DNA of 64,000 bases from Streptomyces sp. GESEQ-4 (GCF_017948455.1 NZ_JAFFSU010000010.1:124001-188000); one strand, 5' to 3'; counted from the stretch's first letter, positions 41,143 to 50,402 are shown. Made by a program: numbers and translations. Notes: generated from the sequence alone by a model not told the origin.

Positions 41143-42194
41143 CCGCGCTCCCAGAATGCCGGACCGACGGGCTCTTCGAAGTCGCCGAGCGCCTCGAGGT
41201 AGCCCTCGTCGTTCACGCCGATCTGCAACTGCGGCAGGGCGTGACCGGCGGGACCGAAGATCACTCGGGCACCGTCGGAGAGGTCGAAGGTGGACTGGTG
41301 GCAAGGGCAGAGCACGTGGTGCGTCTGCTGCTCGTACAGGGAGATCGGGCAACCGACGTGGGTGCAGATCTTCGAGTACGCCACGATGCCCTCGTGGGAC
41401 CACTCCAGCTCGCGCTTGTCCTTGATGTCGCCCGGCTGGATCCGGACGATCATCAGGGCGTCCTTGGCGATGTTGACCTGGAAGTCGTGGTCGTGCTCCT
41501 CCAGGCCCTCGGGCTTGGCGAAGGTGAGCGAGCCGACCGCGACGTCGGAGGGACGCAGCGGCTCATTGGTGTTCATGTTGACGAGCAGCTTGCCCCGGCG
41601 CCAGCTGGTGTGGCGGAGCTTGGTCTCGGGCAGCGGGCCGAGGTCGCGCAGCAGGACGATGCCGGAGAGCGGGACGAGGGCCAGCGCGCCGAACATCGTG
41701 TTGCGGATCAGCTTGCGGCGGCCCAGCGCGGACTCCTTGGCGCCCTGCTTGAAGTCGGCCATGACCTTGGCCTTGAGCTCGGGCTCCGCCTCGATCGGGT
41801 GGCGCTCGTCGACCATCTCCTCGTCCGACATCAGCGTGCGGGCCCAGTGGACCGCGCCGGCGCCGATGGCGAACAGGGCGATGCCGAGCGTCATGCCCAG
41901 CGCGAAGTTCAGCCCGCTGATGTGGCCCAGCGGGAAGATGTAGACCGACTTGTCGACGGGGATCGCCACATACGCGGCGATGAATCCGACGGTCGCCAGC
42001 ATCGACACCGTGAACAGCATGGCCACCGTGCGCTCGGACCGCTTGGCGGCCCGCTCGTCGATGTCCTGCACCCGGTGCTCGTGGGGCGGTAGGCCCGGAT
42101 CCGCGAAGGGGTCCTTGTCGTCCGCGACGCCTACGGCGCCGTGCGTGTCCTGCTCAGCGGGCAGGTTCTCTTCTGGAATGTCTTGGCTACTCAT
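41139..42194 (-). CDS. qcrA: Rieske iron-sulfur subunit of cytochrome bc1
   Basis: A 351-residue subunit with three transmembrane helices in the first half and a C-terminal Rieske domain with CTHVGC and CPCHQS, which ligate the [2Fe-2S] cluster with two Cys and two His each. The N-terminal ~55 residues are acidic and cytoplasmic, as in actinobacterial QcrA. It overlaps qcrC (ATGA) upstream and qcrB downstream, so the operon is tightly coupled. Confidence 0.97.
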   Translation of the reverse strand: MSSQDIPEENLPAEQDTHGAVGVADDKDPFADPGLPPHEHRVQDIDERAAKRSERTVAMLFTVSMLATVGFIAAYVAIPVDKSVYIFPLGHISGLNFALGMTLGIALFAIGAGAVHWARTLMSDEEMVDERHPIEAEPELKAKVMADFKQGAKESALGRRKLIRNTMFGALALVPLSGIVLLRDLGPLPETKLRHTSWRRGKLLVNMNTNEPLRPSDVAVGSLTFAKPEGLEEHDHDFQVNIAKDALMIVRIQPGDIKDKRELEWSHEGIVAYSKICTHVGCPISLYEQQTHHVLCPCHQSTFDLSDGARVIFGPAGHALPQLQIGVNDEGYLEALGDFEEPVGPAFWERG

Positions 42195-43000
42195 GACTTC
42201 TTGGCCTTTGCGGTCCGAGCGGCGACCCAGACGGCGACCGCGATCAGTGCGCCGAGTCCGAAGACCCACGAGAACAGACCCTCGCTGACCGGACCCAGTC
42301 CGCCCAGCTCGAGGCCGCCGGGGCTCTCGGTGTCGTCGCTGTTGACCGCGTCGAGGTACGCGATGATGTCCTTCTTGTTCTGCTCCGACAGGATGGTGTC
42401 GGGGAACGAAGGCATGTTCTGCGGGCCGGTCTGCATGGCCTCGTAGATGTGCTTCGGGGAGACGCCCTCGAGGTCGGGTGCGAATTTGCCGTGCGTGAGC
42501 GCGCCGCCCTTGCCGGTGAAGTTGTGGCACTGCGCGCAGTTGGTGCGGAACAGCTCACCGCCCTTGGCGATGTCGGCGTCCTCGGGGTTGTACTGCCGCT
42601 CGGTGGGGACGGACGGGCCGGCACCCAGCGAGGAGATGTACGCCGCGAGCTGGTCGATCTCGGCCTGCGAGTAGATGTTCTTCTTCTCGGGGACCTGCGC
42701 GCCCGGCTGCTGGGCCGGCATACGGCCGGTGCCCACCTGGAAGTCGACGGCCGCGGCGCCCACGCCCACCAGGCTCGGACCGTCGGTGGTGCCCTGACCG
42801 CCGGTGCCGTGGCAGCTGGCGCAGCCGACGGCGTAGAGCTTCTTGCCCTCGTCGATGGCGAGGGACTGGGCTGTTTCATCGGCCTGTGCCTTGTCCGCGG
42901 GTGCGAACACGGCGTACAGCCCCCCGGTGCATGCCAGCGCGAGGAGTAGAACGACGACCGCGGCCAGCGGATGGCGTCGTCGTGCGGAGAGCTTTTTCAC
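42191..43000 (-). CDS. qcrC: Diheme cytochrome c subunit of bc1 complex
   Basis: A 269-residue fusion with two c-type heme sites, C60-x2-C63-H64 (CASCH) and CAQCH at about residue 160. A signal/anchor helix is at 10-30, and a second helix lies near the C-terminus (LFSWVFGLGALIAVAVWVAA). The two domains connect bc1 directly to aa3 oxidase without soluble cytochrome c, which is standard in actinobacteria. GTG start with GGGG upstream. First gene of qcrCAB. The 68-base gap to ctaE suggests ctaE-qcrCAB cotranscription. Confidence 0.97.
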   Translation of the reverse strand: MKKLSARRRHPLAAVVVLLLALACTGGLYAVFAPADKAQADETAQSLAIDEGKKLYAVGCASCHGTGGQGTTDGPSLVGVGAAAVDFQVGTGRMPAQQPGAQVPEKKNIYSQAEIDQLAAYISSLGAGPSVPTERQYNPEDADIAKGGELFRTNCAQCHNFTGKGGALTHGKFAPDLEGVSPKHIYEAMQTGPQNMPSFPDTILSEQNKKDIIAYLDAVNSDDTESPGGLELGGLGPVSEGLFSWVFGLGALIAVAVWVAARTAKAKKS

Positions 43001-43068
43001 GGATTACCCCGGTGTCAGGATCTTCTGCGTCGATGCTTCTGGAAAACGGTGCGGGACCGCGGCCCCGG

Positions 43069-43689
43069 CTACTTGATCATGTAGATCGTGGCGAAGAGGC
43101 CGATCCAGACGACATCGACGAAGTGCCAGTAGTAGGACACGACGATGGCGGCGGTCGCCTGCTCGTGAGTGAACCGTCTGGCCGCGTAGGTGCGGCCGAG
43201 GACGAACAGGAAGGCGATGAGGCCACCCGTCACGTGCAGGCCGTGGAAGCCGGTGGTCAGGTAGAACACCGAGCCGTACGGGTCGGACGAGAGCGAGAGG
43301 CCCTCGTGCTTGACCAGCTCCGTGTACTCGAAGACCTGACCGCCGATGAACACCGCGCCCATGACGAAGGTGACGATGAACCACATCCGGAGCTTCTTCA
43401 CATCACCGCGCTCGGCGGCGAACACGCCGAGCTGACAGGTGAGGGAGGAGAGCACCAGGATCGTGGTGTTGGCCGCCGAGAACGGGAAGTTCAGGCTGGA
43501 CGCCATCTCCTTCCAGTGAGTCGGCCCGGTCACCGATCGCAGGGTGAAGTACATCGCGAAGAGGGCCGCGAAGAACATCAGCTCGGAACTCAGCCAGATG
43601 ATGGTTCCGACGCTGGTGAGGTTCGGTCGATTGACCGACGGGTGCGCGTGACCCTTGTCTACTGTCGTTGCTGTCGCCACGACCGACAT
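43069..43689 (-). CDS. ctaE: Cytochrome c oxidase subunit III
   Basis: A 206-residue aa3-oxidase subunit with five helices (subunit III of actinobacteria lacks the first two helices of other bacteria). Landmarks: SELMFFAALFAMYFTLR, EYTELVKHEGLSL, TGFHGLHVTGGLIAFLF, YYWHFVDVVWIGLFATIYMIK. It lies upstream of qcrCAB, and ctaCDF lie on the other side of two unrelated genes. ATG start at 43689. Confidence 0.97.
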   Translation of the reverse strand: MSVVATATTVDKGHAHPSVNRPNLTSVGTIIWLSSELMFFAALFAMYFTLRSVTGPTHWKEMASSLNFPFSAANTTILVLSSLTCQLGVFAAERGDVKKLRMWFIVTFVMGAVFIGGQVFEYTELVKHEGLSLSSDPYGSVFYLTTGFHGLHVTGGLIAFLFVLGRTYAARRFTHEQATAAIVVSYYWHFVDVVWIGLFATIYMIK

Positions 43690-43834
43690 TATGTCGGTCG
43701 CTTATCCCGCCCTCACTCCGGGGGTGCCGTTCGGAGTGTCTCTCCCGCCCGTACCGGTGTTGACGTGGTGTTGAAGGGAGTAGCATCCGGCCCAACGGGC
43801 CTGATCCTTACGACGCTGATGTCACGGAGGAACC

Positions 43835-44236
43835 ATGCAGCCGACCGCCACGGTGCTGGTCTACAGCGACGACTCCAACACCCGCGAGCAGGTGCGGTTG
43901 GCCTCCGGCCGGCGGCCGGCTCCCGATGTGCCCCTGGTCGAGTTCCTGGAGTGCGCCACGCCTGCGGCGGTGATCGCCGAGTTGGACAAGGGGGGCATCG
44001 ACGTCTGTGTGCTGGACGGTGAGGCCGTGCCGATGGGGGGCATGGGGCTCTGCCGTCAGATCAAGGACGAGGTGTTCAACTGCCCGCCCGTGCTGGTGCT
44101 GATGGGGCGGCCGCAGGATGCGTGGCTGGCTACGTGGAGCCGGGCGGAGGCGGCGGTGACGTTGCCGGTGGACCCGGTGGAGTTCGCCGCGGCGCTGGCT
44201 TCTCTGCTGCGGGACAACAAGGCGCTGAGCGCATGA
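43835..44236 (+). CDS. Stand-alone receiver-like protein
   Basis: A 133-residue single-domain receiver-like protein. The fold VLVYSDDSNTREQVRLA, LDKGGIDVCVLDGEAVPMGGMGLCRQIKDE and PPVLVLMGRPQDAWLATWSRAEAAVTLPVDPVEFAAALASLL follows response-regulator strands, with Asp in VCVLDG. The conserved Lys near the end (usually KP) is replaced by LPVDP and no output domain exists. So it may be a pseudo-receiver that does not signal classically. Good ribosome site (GGAGG). Adjacent to respiratory genes, divergent from ctaE. Confidence 0.82.
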   Translation: MQPTATVLVYSDDSNTREQVRLASGRRPAPDVPLVEFLECATPAAVIAELDKGGIDVCVLDGEAVPMGGMGLCRQIKDEVFNCPPVLVLMGRPQDAWLATWSRAEAAVTLPVDPVEFAAALASLLRDNKALSA

Positions 44237-44245
44237 CAGGGCGCC

Positions 44246-45511
44246 TCACACCGCCGTCGGCCTGAGCCTTGCCGCGTCTTCCGGGGTCGGGCCCTCCGGG
44301 TTGCCCTTGATGAGGGCGCTGCCCTTGCGCCAGTGCTTCCACTGGAGGTTCCAGTCGCCGAAGCCGTTGCCGAAGGGTTCCATGGTGTGGCCGTAGGAGT
44401 TGACGACCTCGACGAGGTCGCCCTCGCGGACGTTCTCGTAGAACCAGGCGGCGTTGCCGGTGCTCATGCCGGTGCAGCCGTGGCTGACGTTGGCATAGCC
44501 CTGGGAGCCGACGGACCAGGGGGCGGCGTGCACGTACTCGCCGCTCCAGGTGACGCGGGTGGCCCAGTAGACGGGCAGGTCGTACGACTCCGAGGAGCCC
44601 TCGGCGATACCGATGCTGGTGCCGCGCATGCGTACGAAGTACTCCTTGCCGATTACGACCTTGACGCCGTTGCGGGTCTCGAAGCCGGGCTTGCCGGTGG
44701 TGACGGGGATCTGGTTGATCGCCTCGCCGTTCTTGTAGACCGTCATGGAGTGGGCCGAGGCGTCCGTGACGGCGACGACCTTGTCGCCGGTGGTGAGTTT
44801 CAGCGGCTTCGTCGCGCCGCCCCAGAGCCGGTCGCTGATCTTTATGCCCTCCAGGGTGCTGCGGACCCGGATGGTGGCGTGGGTGGGCCAGTACTCCTTG
44901 GGCCGGTAGTGGAGTTTCTGGTCGTCCACCCAGTGCCAAGCGCCCTCCGCAGCGGGCCTGGACTCGACCTTGAGCGCCCGTTCGATGATGGCGCGCTGGG
45001 CCTTGAGCTTGATGGGCTGGTCGAGTTCGGCCGTGATGGGCTGGCCGACGCCGTACGTGCCCGCCCGCGGCCCGAACTCCACCTTCAGGCGCTTCTTGGT
45101 GAGTGGCTTGCCGGTGTCGAAGCTGAGGACCTTGCGGCCGGGCGCCCCGTCCTCGTCCTCCGTGCTCACGCGGACGGTGTAGTGGGCGTTGGCGGCCAGC
45201 GGTGAGGTGCTGTGCCAGCGGGAGCCGTCGGCGGAGAGCTCGCCGGCCACGAACCTGCCTCTGCCGTCCCGGGCCGTGACATCCGTGATACGCCCTTCGG
45301 AGCCCTCGGCGACGACCTCCAGGGGCTTGTCCGGGTCGGCCTTCTTCCCGCCCTCGGAGGAGCCGTTGAAGGCGATCTGGTCCGCCGCGTCGTACGGTGC
45401 GGCGGACAGTGGGTTGCCGTCGCTGCCGCAGCCGGTGACGCCCGCGCCGAGGGCCATCACCAGCAGCGTGCAGCCGACCGCGGTGCGGGTGGTGCGGGGT
45501 GAGTCGTTCAT
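44246..45511 (-). CDS. L,D-transpeptidase lipoprotein (YkuD)
   Basis: A 421-residue exported lipoprotein with a signal peptide and lipobox (AGVTGC, Cys near residue 28). Two Ig-like/bacterial-immunoglobulin domains (residues ~60-260, with YGVGQPITAELDQPI) precede a YkuD catalytic domain whose nucleophile is in SHGCTGMS (SHGC-x) and whose His appears before it (YVHAAPWSVG). It makes 3-3 peptidoglycan cross-links. Domain order matches actinobacterial LdtMt-like enzymes. It is transcribed in the same direction as ctaF and lies between ctaE and the ctaCDF operon; a terminator (45592-45622) separates it. Confidence 0.9.
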   Translation of the reverse strand: MNDSPRTTRTAVGCTLLVMALGAGVTGCGSDGNPLSAAPYDAADQIAFNGSSEGGKKADPDKPLEVVAEGSEGRITDVTARDGRGRFVAGELSADGSRWHSTSPLAANAHYTVRVSTEDEDGAPGRKVLSFDTGKPLTKKRLKVEFGPRAGTYGVGQPITAELDQPIKLKAQRAIIERALKVESRPAAEGAWHWVDDQKLHYRPKEYWPTHATIRVRSTLEGIKISDRLWGGATKPLKLTTGDKVVAVTDASAHSMTVYKNGEAINQIPVTTGKPGFETRNGVKVVIGKEYFVRMRGTSIGIAEGSSESYDLPVYWATRVTWSGEYVHAAPWSVGSQGYANVSHGCTGMSTGNAAWFYENVREGDLVEVVNSYGHTMEPFGNGFGDWNLQWKHWRKGSALIKGNPEGPTPEDAARLRPTAV

Positions 45512-45591
45512 GGCTTCACGCTAGGAAGCCTCGTCAACGGTGGCGCGCTGGGTGACCCGTACGGGGGAACGCGATTGCGGCAAACGGAGGA

Positions 45592-45622
45592 GCCCGGACC
45601 CTCCTTGACGGAGTGTCCGGGC
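45592..45622 (-). terminator. Terminator at the end of the ctaCDF operon
   Basis: Long stem GCCCGGAC/GTCCGGGC (45592-45599/45615-45622) continued by CTCC/GGAG (45601-45604/45610-45613), about 20 bases beyond the ctaF stop (45643). Confidence 0.82.
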
Positions 45623-45642
45623 CCCGGAGCGCTCGGTGTGTG

Positions 45643-46041
45643 TTACTGGGTGCGGTTCTCACCGCGGTAGTACTCGAAGACCCAGCCCCACAGGCCCACC
45701 AGGATCAGCGGCGCCGAGAAGTACATCAGCCACCAGCCGATCGCGATCGACAGGAAGGCGAGCGCGCCGCCGACCGCGAGGGAGAGCGGCTGCCAGCTGT
45801 GCGGGCTGAAGAACCCGACCTCGCCGGCGTCGTCCGCGACGTCCGCCTCCTTGTTGTCCTGGGCGCCCACGTCGACCCGCTTGGCGGTGAAGCCCAGGTA
45901 GAAGCCGATCATGATGCTCAGGCCGAAGGCCAGGAAGAGGGCCGTGGTACCGGCCGGCTCCTTCGACCACACGCCATAGACGATCGCCATGGCGAGCATG
46001 AAGACGCTCAGCCACATGAACATCTTGCCCTGGATCTTCAC
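45643..46041 (-). CDS. ctaF: Cytochrome c oxidase subunit IV (actinobacterial)
   Basis: A 132-residue small subunit with about four helices (FMWLSVFMLAMAIVYGVW, TALFLAFGLSIMIGFYLGF, LAVGGALAFLSIAIGWWLMYF, ILVGLWGWVFEYY). Specific to actinobacterial aa3 oxidases. GTG start overlapping the ctaD stop by 4 bases. Last gene of ctaCDF. Confidence 0.95.
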   Translation of the reverse strand: MKIQGKMFMWLSVFMLAMAIVYGVWSKEPAGTTALFLAFGLSIMIGFYLGFTAKRVDVGAQDNKEADVADDAGEVGFFSPHSWQPLSLAVGGALAFLSIAIGWWLMYFSAPLILVGLWGWVFEYYRGENRTQ

Positions 46042-47774
46042 TTGCCGGCCTCCTTGCCGCCCGCGAGAGCCTTCTCACCGTGAGGCGCGTTCTCGAGCTG
46101 GTCGAGAGCGGCGATCTCGGGGTGATGCAGGTCGAAGGCCGGGGATTCGCTGCGGATCCGCGGCAGGGTGAGGAAGTTGTGCCGCGGCGGCGGGCAGGAT
46201 GTCGCCCACTCCAGCGAACGGCCGTAGCCCCACGGGTCGTCGACCTCGACGGGCTTGCCGTACTTGGCGGTCTTCCACACGTTGTAGAAGAACGGCAGGA
46301 TCGACAGGCCGAGCACGAACGAGCTGATCGTCGAGATCGTGTTCAGGGCCGTGAAGCCGTCGGCCGCGAGATAGTCCGCGTACCGACGCGGCATGCCCTC
46401 CGCGCCCAGCCAGTGCTGGACCAGGAAGGTGCCGTGGAAGCCGACGAACAGCGTCCAGAAGGTGATCTTGCCGAGGCGCTCGTCGAGCATCTTGCCGGTG
46501 AACTTCGGCCACCAGAAGTGGAAGCCGGCGAACATCGCGAAGACGACGGTGCCGAAGACGACGTAGTGGAAGTGCGCCACCACGAAGTACGAGTCCGAGA
46601 CGTGGAAGTCCATCGGCGGCGAGGCCAGGATGACACCGGTCAGACCACCGAAGGTGAAGGTGATCAGGAACCCGACCGCCCAGAGCATCGGTGTCTCGAA
46701 GGACAAGGAGCCCTTCCACATCGTTCCGATCCAGTTGAAGAACTTCACGCCTGTCGGTACGGCGATGAGGAACGTCATGAAGGAGAAGAACGGAAGCAGT
46801 ACACCGCCTGTGACATACATGTGGTGGGCCCACACCGTCACGGACAGACCCGCGATCGCGATGGTCGCGCCGATCAGACCCATGTAGCCGAACATCGGCT
46901 TGCGGGAGAAGACCGGGATGACTTCGGAAATGATTCCGAAGAAGGGCAACGCGATGATGTACACCTCTGGATGGCCGAAGAACCAGAAGAGGTGTTGCCA
47001 TAGCAAGGCCCCGCCATTGGCGGAGTCGAAGATATGTGCCCCGAATTTCCGATCCGCCTCCAGCGCGAACAGCGCGGCGGCGAGAACGGGGAAGGCGAGC
47101 AGGACCAGCACCGCGGTCAGCAGCACGTTCCACACGAAGATCGGCATGCGGAACATGGTCATGCCCGGGGCGCGCATGCAGATGATGGTGGTGATGAAGT
47201 TGACCGCACCGAGGATGGTGCCGAAGCCGGAGAAGGCCAGGCCCATGATCCACAGGTCGGCACCGATGCCCGGCGAGCGGACCGCGTCCGACAGCGGGGA
47301 GTAGGCGAACCAGCCGAAGTCGGCCGCGCCCTGCGGGGTGAGGAAACCGCCCACCGCGATCAGCGAGCCGAACAGGTACAGCCAGTAGGCGAACATGTTC
47401 AGCCGCGGGAACGCCACGTCGGGCGCGCCGATCTGCAGCGGCATGATCCAGTTCGTGAAGCCGGCGAACAGCGGCGTCGCGAACATCAGCAGCATGATCG
47501 TGCCGTGCATCGTGAACGCCTGGTTGAACTGCTCGTTCGACATGATCTGCAGGCCCGGACGGGCCAGCTCGGCGCGCATGAAGAGCGCCATCACGCCACC
47601 GATGCAGAAGAACGCGAACGACGTGACGAGGTAGAGCGTTCCGATCGTCTTATGGTCAGTGGTGGTGAGCCACTTGATCACGACGTTGCCGGGCTGCTTG
47701 CGCCTGACCGGCAGCTCGTCCGTGTAGTGGGACTCCGCTGCGGCGGCACCCTGGGGTTCGTTGAGGATGCTCAC
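46038..47774 (-). CDS. ctaD: Cytochrome c oxidase subunit I
   Basis: A 578-residue heme-copper oxidase catalytic subunit, 12 helices. Cu-B and heme-a3 ligands: HPEVYI (His-Tyr pair WFFGHPEVY), WAHHMYVTGG, and VAHFHYVVFG; the low-spin heme a His is in HGTIMLLMF. GGLTGVILASPP is present. GTG start at 47774 overlaps the ctaC stop by 4 bases. The C-terminus carries an actinobacterial tail (EWATSCPPPRHNFLTLPRIRSESPAFD). Confidence 0.97.
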   Translation of the reverse strand: MSILNEPQGAAAAESHYTDELPVRRKQPGNVVIKWLTTTDHKTIGTLYLVTSFAFFCIGGVMALFMRAELARPGLQIMSNEQFNQAFTMHGTIMLLMFATPLFAGFTNWIMPLQIGAPDVAFPRLNMFAYWLYLFGSLIAVGGFLTPQGAADFGWFAYSPLSDAVRSPGIGADLWIMGLAFSGFGTILGAVNFITTIICMRAPGMTMFRMPIFVWNVLLTAVLVLLAFPVLAAALFALEADRKFGAHIFDSANGGALLWQHLFWFFGHPEVYIIALPFFGIISEVIPVFSRKPMFGYMGLIGATIAIAGLSVTVWAHHMYVTGGVLLPFFSFMTFLIAVPTGVKFFNWIGTMWKGSLSFETPMLWAVGFLITFTFGGLTGVILASPPMDFHVSDSYFVVAHFHYVVFGTVVFAMFAGFHFWWPKFTGKMLDERLGKITFWTLFVGFHGTFLVQHWLGAEGMPRRYADYLAADGFTALNTISTISSFVLGLSILPFFYNVWKTAKYGKPVEVDDPWGYGRSLEWATSCPPPRHNFLTLPRIRSESPAFDLHHPEIAALDQLENAPHGEKALAGGKEAGK

Positions 47775-48763
47775 AGGTTGTTCGTCTCCCGGTTCTTCTC
47801 GTGGCTCGTCTGCGCGATGCCGGCGGGAACGTAACCGGTCTGCCCCTTCTTCGCGAGGTCCTTGAGGTGCTGCTCGTAGCGCTCCGGGGAGACGACCTTC
47901 ACGTTGAACAGCATCCGGGAGTGGTCGACGCCGCACAGCTCGGCGCACTTGCCCAGGAAGGTGCCCTCCCTGTTGGGGGTCACCTGGAAGGAGTTGGTGT
48001 GGCCCGGGATGACGTCCTGCTTCATCAGGAACGGCACCACCCAGAAGGAGTGGATGACGTCACGCGAGGTGAGGACGAAGCGGACCGTCTTGCCCTTGGG
48101 CAGCCACAGGGTGGGGCCCGGGTTGCCGGTCTGCGGGTTCCGCGTGCCGGGCGTGCCGACGTCGTAGACACCGCCGGCGTTCGCCGGGAAGTCCTCCTTG
48201 AACCGGTCCGGGATCGCGGCCAGGTTCTTGTCGGTCTTCGCGTCTCCGGTGGAACCGTCGACGTTCTCGACGTAGTTGAACCCCCAGCTCCACTGGAAGC
48301 CGACGACGTTGACGGTGACGTCCGGCTTCTTCTTGAGGCTGAGGAGCTCGGACTCGTCGCGGGCCGTGAAGTAGAAGAGGACCGAGACGATGATGAGCGG
48401 GACCACCGTGTACAGCGCCTCGATCGGCATGTTGTACCGAGTCTGCGGAGGAACCTCGACCTTGGTGCGGCTGCGCCGGTGGAAGATGGTGCTCCACAGG
48501 ATCAGGCCCCAGACCAGCACGCCGGTGGCGAGCGCGGCGGCCCACGATCCCTGCCACAGGGAGAGGATCCGCGGAGCCTCTTCGGTGGTGGGGGTGGGCA
48601 TACCAAGGCGGGGGAAGTCCTCGTATGTGCAACCGGTTGCAGTCGCCAGGACCAAGCCCGCGGTCAGTGCCTGCAGCAGCTTCCGCCGCATCGGGCGCCG
48701 CGGCGTGGGGGTACCGCCCGCGCCCCCCAGGGCGTGGGGGAGGTCGGAGCCGTAGGGACTCAC
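47771..48763 (-). CDS. ctaC: Cytochrome c oxidase subunit II
   Basis: A 330-residue subunit II with a lipobox at LATATGC after an atypically long N-terminal region, two transmembrane helices, and the Cu-A domain with CAELCGVDHSRM and HSFWVVPF. GTG start at 48763 has GGAAGG six bases upstream. A start at the ATG of MRRKLLQAL would be shorter but has worse spacing. First gene of ctaCDF. The upstream 260-base region contains the repeat copy E and no other gene. Confidence 0.95.
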   Translation of the reverse strand: MSPYGSDLPHALGGAGGTPTPRRPMRRKLLQALTAGLVLATATGCTYEDFPRLGMPTPTTEEAPRILSLWQGSWAAALATGVLVWGLILWSTIFHRRSRTKVEVPPQTRYNMPIEALYTVVPLIIVSVLFYFTARDESELLSLKKKPDVTVNVVGFQWSWGFNYVENVDGSTGDAKTDKNLAAIPDRFKEDFPANAGGVYDVGTPGTRNPQTGNPGPTLWLPKGKTVRFVLTSRDVIHSFWVVPFLMKQDVIPGHTNSFQVTPNREGTFLGKCAELCGVDHSRMLFNVKVVSPERYEQHLKDLAKKGQTGYVPAGIAQTSHEKNRETNNL

Positions 48764-48941
48764 GTAGCGCCTTCCCGAGAGTCTCGCCCGCGCGTATTGG
48801 CTGCGGCCTTCTCGCTGGTCGGTCGCCGCCCTGCGTCGGGCAGGGGTTTGGATGTTTATGCGGACCAAACCCTAGCCGACTGTCTCCGACGGTTCGCGGG
48901 GAGGGGGGCCTACTTACTCGGGCGGTTCGCTGGTTTGGCGG

Positions 48942-48993
48942 GTGCGGGTCTGTTGTGGCTGGTCGCGCAGTTCCCCGCGCCCCTTTACGGCGT
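48942..48993 (+). repeat. Dispersed GC-rich repeat, copy E
   Basis: Core at 48964-48983, preceded by GGTGCGGGTCTGTTGTGGCT and followed by TTTACGGCGTTGTGG, between ctaC and the desulfurase-TusA gene. With copy F it flanks that gene in inverted orientation. Confidence 0.88.
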
Positions 48994-49022
48994 TGTGGTG
49001 ACTGGGCGTTTAGCGTTGCTGT

Positions 49023-50402
49023 GTGTCCTACTTTGATGCCGCTTCGGCCGCTCCGCTTCATCCTGTTGCTCGGCAGGCCTTGCAGGCCTCTCTTGATGAG
49101 GGGTGGGCCGATCCGTCGCGGCTCTACCGCGAGGGGCGGCGGGCTCGGTTGTTGTTGGATGCTGCTCGGGAGGCTGCTGCTGAGGCTGTGGGGTGTCGGG
49201 CCGATGAGCTGGTGTTCACGTCGTCGGGTACGCGGGCTGTGCACTCGGGAATCTCGGGGGCGTTGGCGGGGCGGCGGCGGGTGGGGCGTCACCTGATCGT
49301 GTCAGCGGTCGAACATTCCTCGGTGCTGCATTCGGCCGACGCGCATGAGGCGGACGGCGGGACGGTGACGCAGGTTGCCGTGGACCGGACGGGGGCGGTG
49401 GCGCCTCAGGTGTACGGCGCCGCTCTTCGGCCCGATACCGCGCTGGCCTGTCTGCAGTCGGCCAACCATGAGGTGGGTACGGAGCAGCCGGTTGCCGCTG
49501 TGGCGGAGTTGTGCCGGGAGGCGGGGGTGCCGTTGCTGGTGGATGCGGCGCAGTCGCTGGGGTGGGGGCCCGTCGAGGGTGAGTGGTCGTTGTTGGCAGC
49601 CAGTGCGCACAAGTGGGGTGGGCCTTCGGGGGTCGGGCTGCTCGTCGTGCGCAAGGGGGTGCGGTTCGCCGTTCAAGGGCCCGTGGACGAGCGGGAGTCG
49701 GGGCGGGCGGCCGGGTTCGAGAATCTGCCGGCGATCGTGGCGGCGGCGGCCTCGTTGCGGGCGGTGCGGGCGGAGGCGGCGCAAGAGGCGGTACGGCTGC
49801 GGGAGTTGACGGAGCGGATCCGGGCTCGGGTGGCGGAGTCGGTGCCCGATGTGGAGGTGGTGGGGGATCCAGTGCGGCGGCTGCCCGGGATCGTCACCTT
49901 CTCCTGTCTCTATGTCGACGGGGAGACATTGCTGCACGAGCTGGATCGTGCCGGTTTCTCCGTGTCGTCCGGGTCGTCCTGCACGAGCAGCACGCTGACG
50001 CCCAGCCATGTGCTGAGGGCGATGGGGGTGCTGAGTGAGGGAAACGTGCGGGTTTCGCTGCCGTCCGGGACCGCGGCGGAGGACGTCGACCGGTTCCTGG
50101 AGGTGCTGCCCGGGGCCGTGGCGGGGGTGCGGGAGAAGCTGGGGGCACCGGCACCCACGACGACGACCGTGCGGGAGAACGTCCTGGTCGTGAACGCCCT
50201 CGGCAAGCGGTGCCCGATCCCCGTGATCGAACTGGCGAAGGTCATCGGCGACGTACCCGTCGGCGGCACTGTCCGAGTGCTGTCCGACGACGAGGCAGCA
50301 CGGCTGGACATTCCGGCGTGGTGCGAGATGCGGGAGCAGGAGTACGTAGGAGAAGAACCGGCGGAGCAAGGAACGGCGTACTTGATCCGCCGGGTGAGCT
50401 GA
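49023..50402 (+). CDS. Cysteine desulfurase-TusA fusion
   Basis: A 459-residue protein. Residues 1-~370 are an IscS/NifS-like PLP desulfurase: HSGISGAL region, SAVEHSSVLHS, NHEVGTEQPV, LVDAAQSLGWG (pyridine Asp), AASAHKWGGPSG (PLP Lys) and catalytic Cys in SVSSGSSCTSSTLTPSHVL. Residues ~380-459 are a TusA-type sulfur carrier: VNALGKRCPIPVIELAKVIG with the active Cys-Pro-Ile-Pro motif. Sulfur from the desulfurase Cys could pass directly to the TusA Cys. GTG start; no convincing ribosome site is visible upstream. Inverted repeats (copies E and F) flank it. Confidence 0.92.
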   Translation: MSYFDAASAAPLHPVARQALQASLDEGWADPSRLYREGRRARLLLDAAREAAAEAVGCRADELVFTSSGTRAVHSGISGALAGRRRVGRHLIVSAVEHSSVLHSADAHEADGGTVTQVAVDRTGAVAPQVYGAALRPDTALACLQSANHEVGTEQPVAAVAELCREAGVPLLVDAAQSLGWGPVEGEWSLLAASAHKWGGPSGVGLLVVRKGVRFAVQGPVDERESGRAAGFENLPAIVAAAASLRAVRAEAAQEAVRLRELTERIRARVAESVPDVEVVGDPVRRLPGIVTFSCLYVDGETLLHELDRAGFSVSSGSSCTSSTLTPSHVLRAMGVLSEGNVRVSLPSGTAAEDVDRFLEVLPGAVAGVREKLGAPAPTTTTVRENVLVVNALGKRCPIPVIELAKVIGDVPVGGTVRVLSDDEAARLDIPAWCEMREQEYVGEEPAEQGTAYLIRRVS

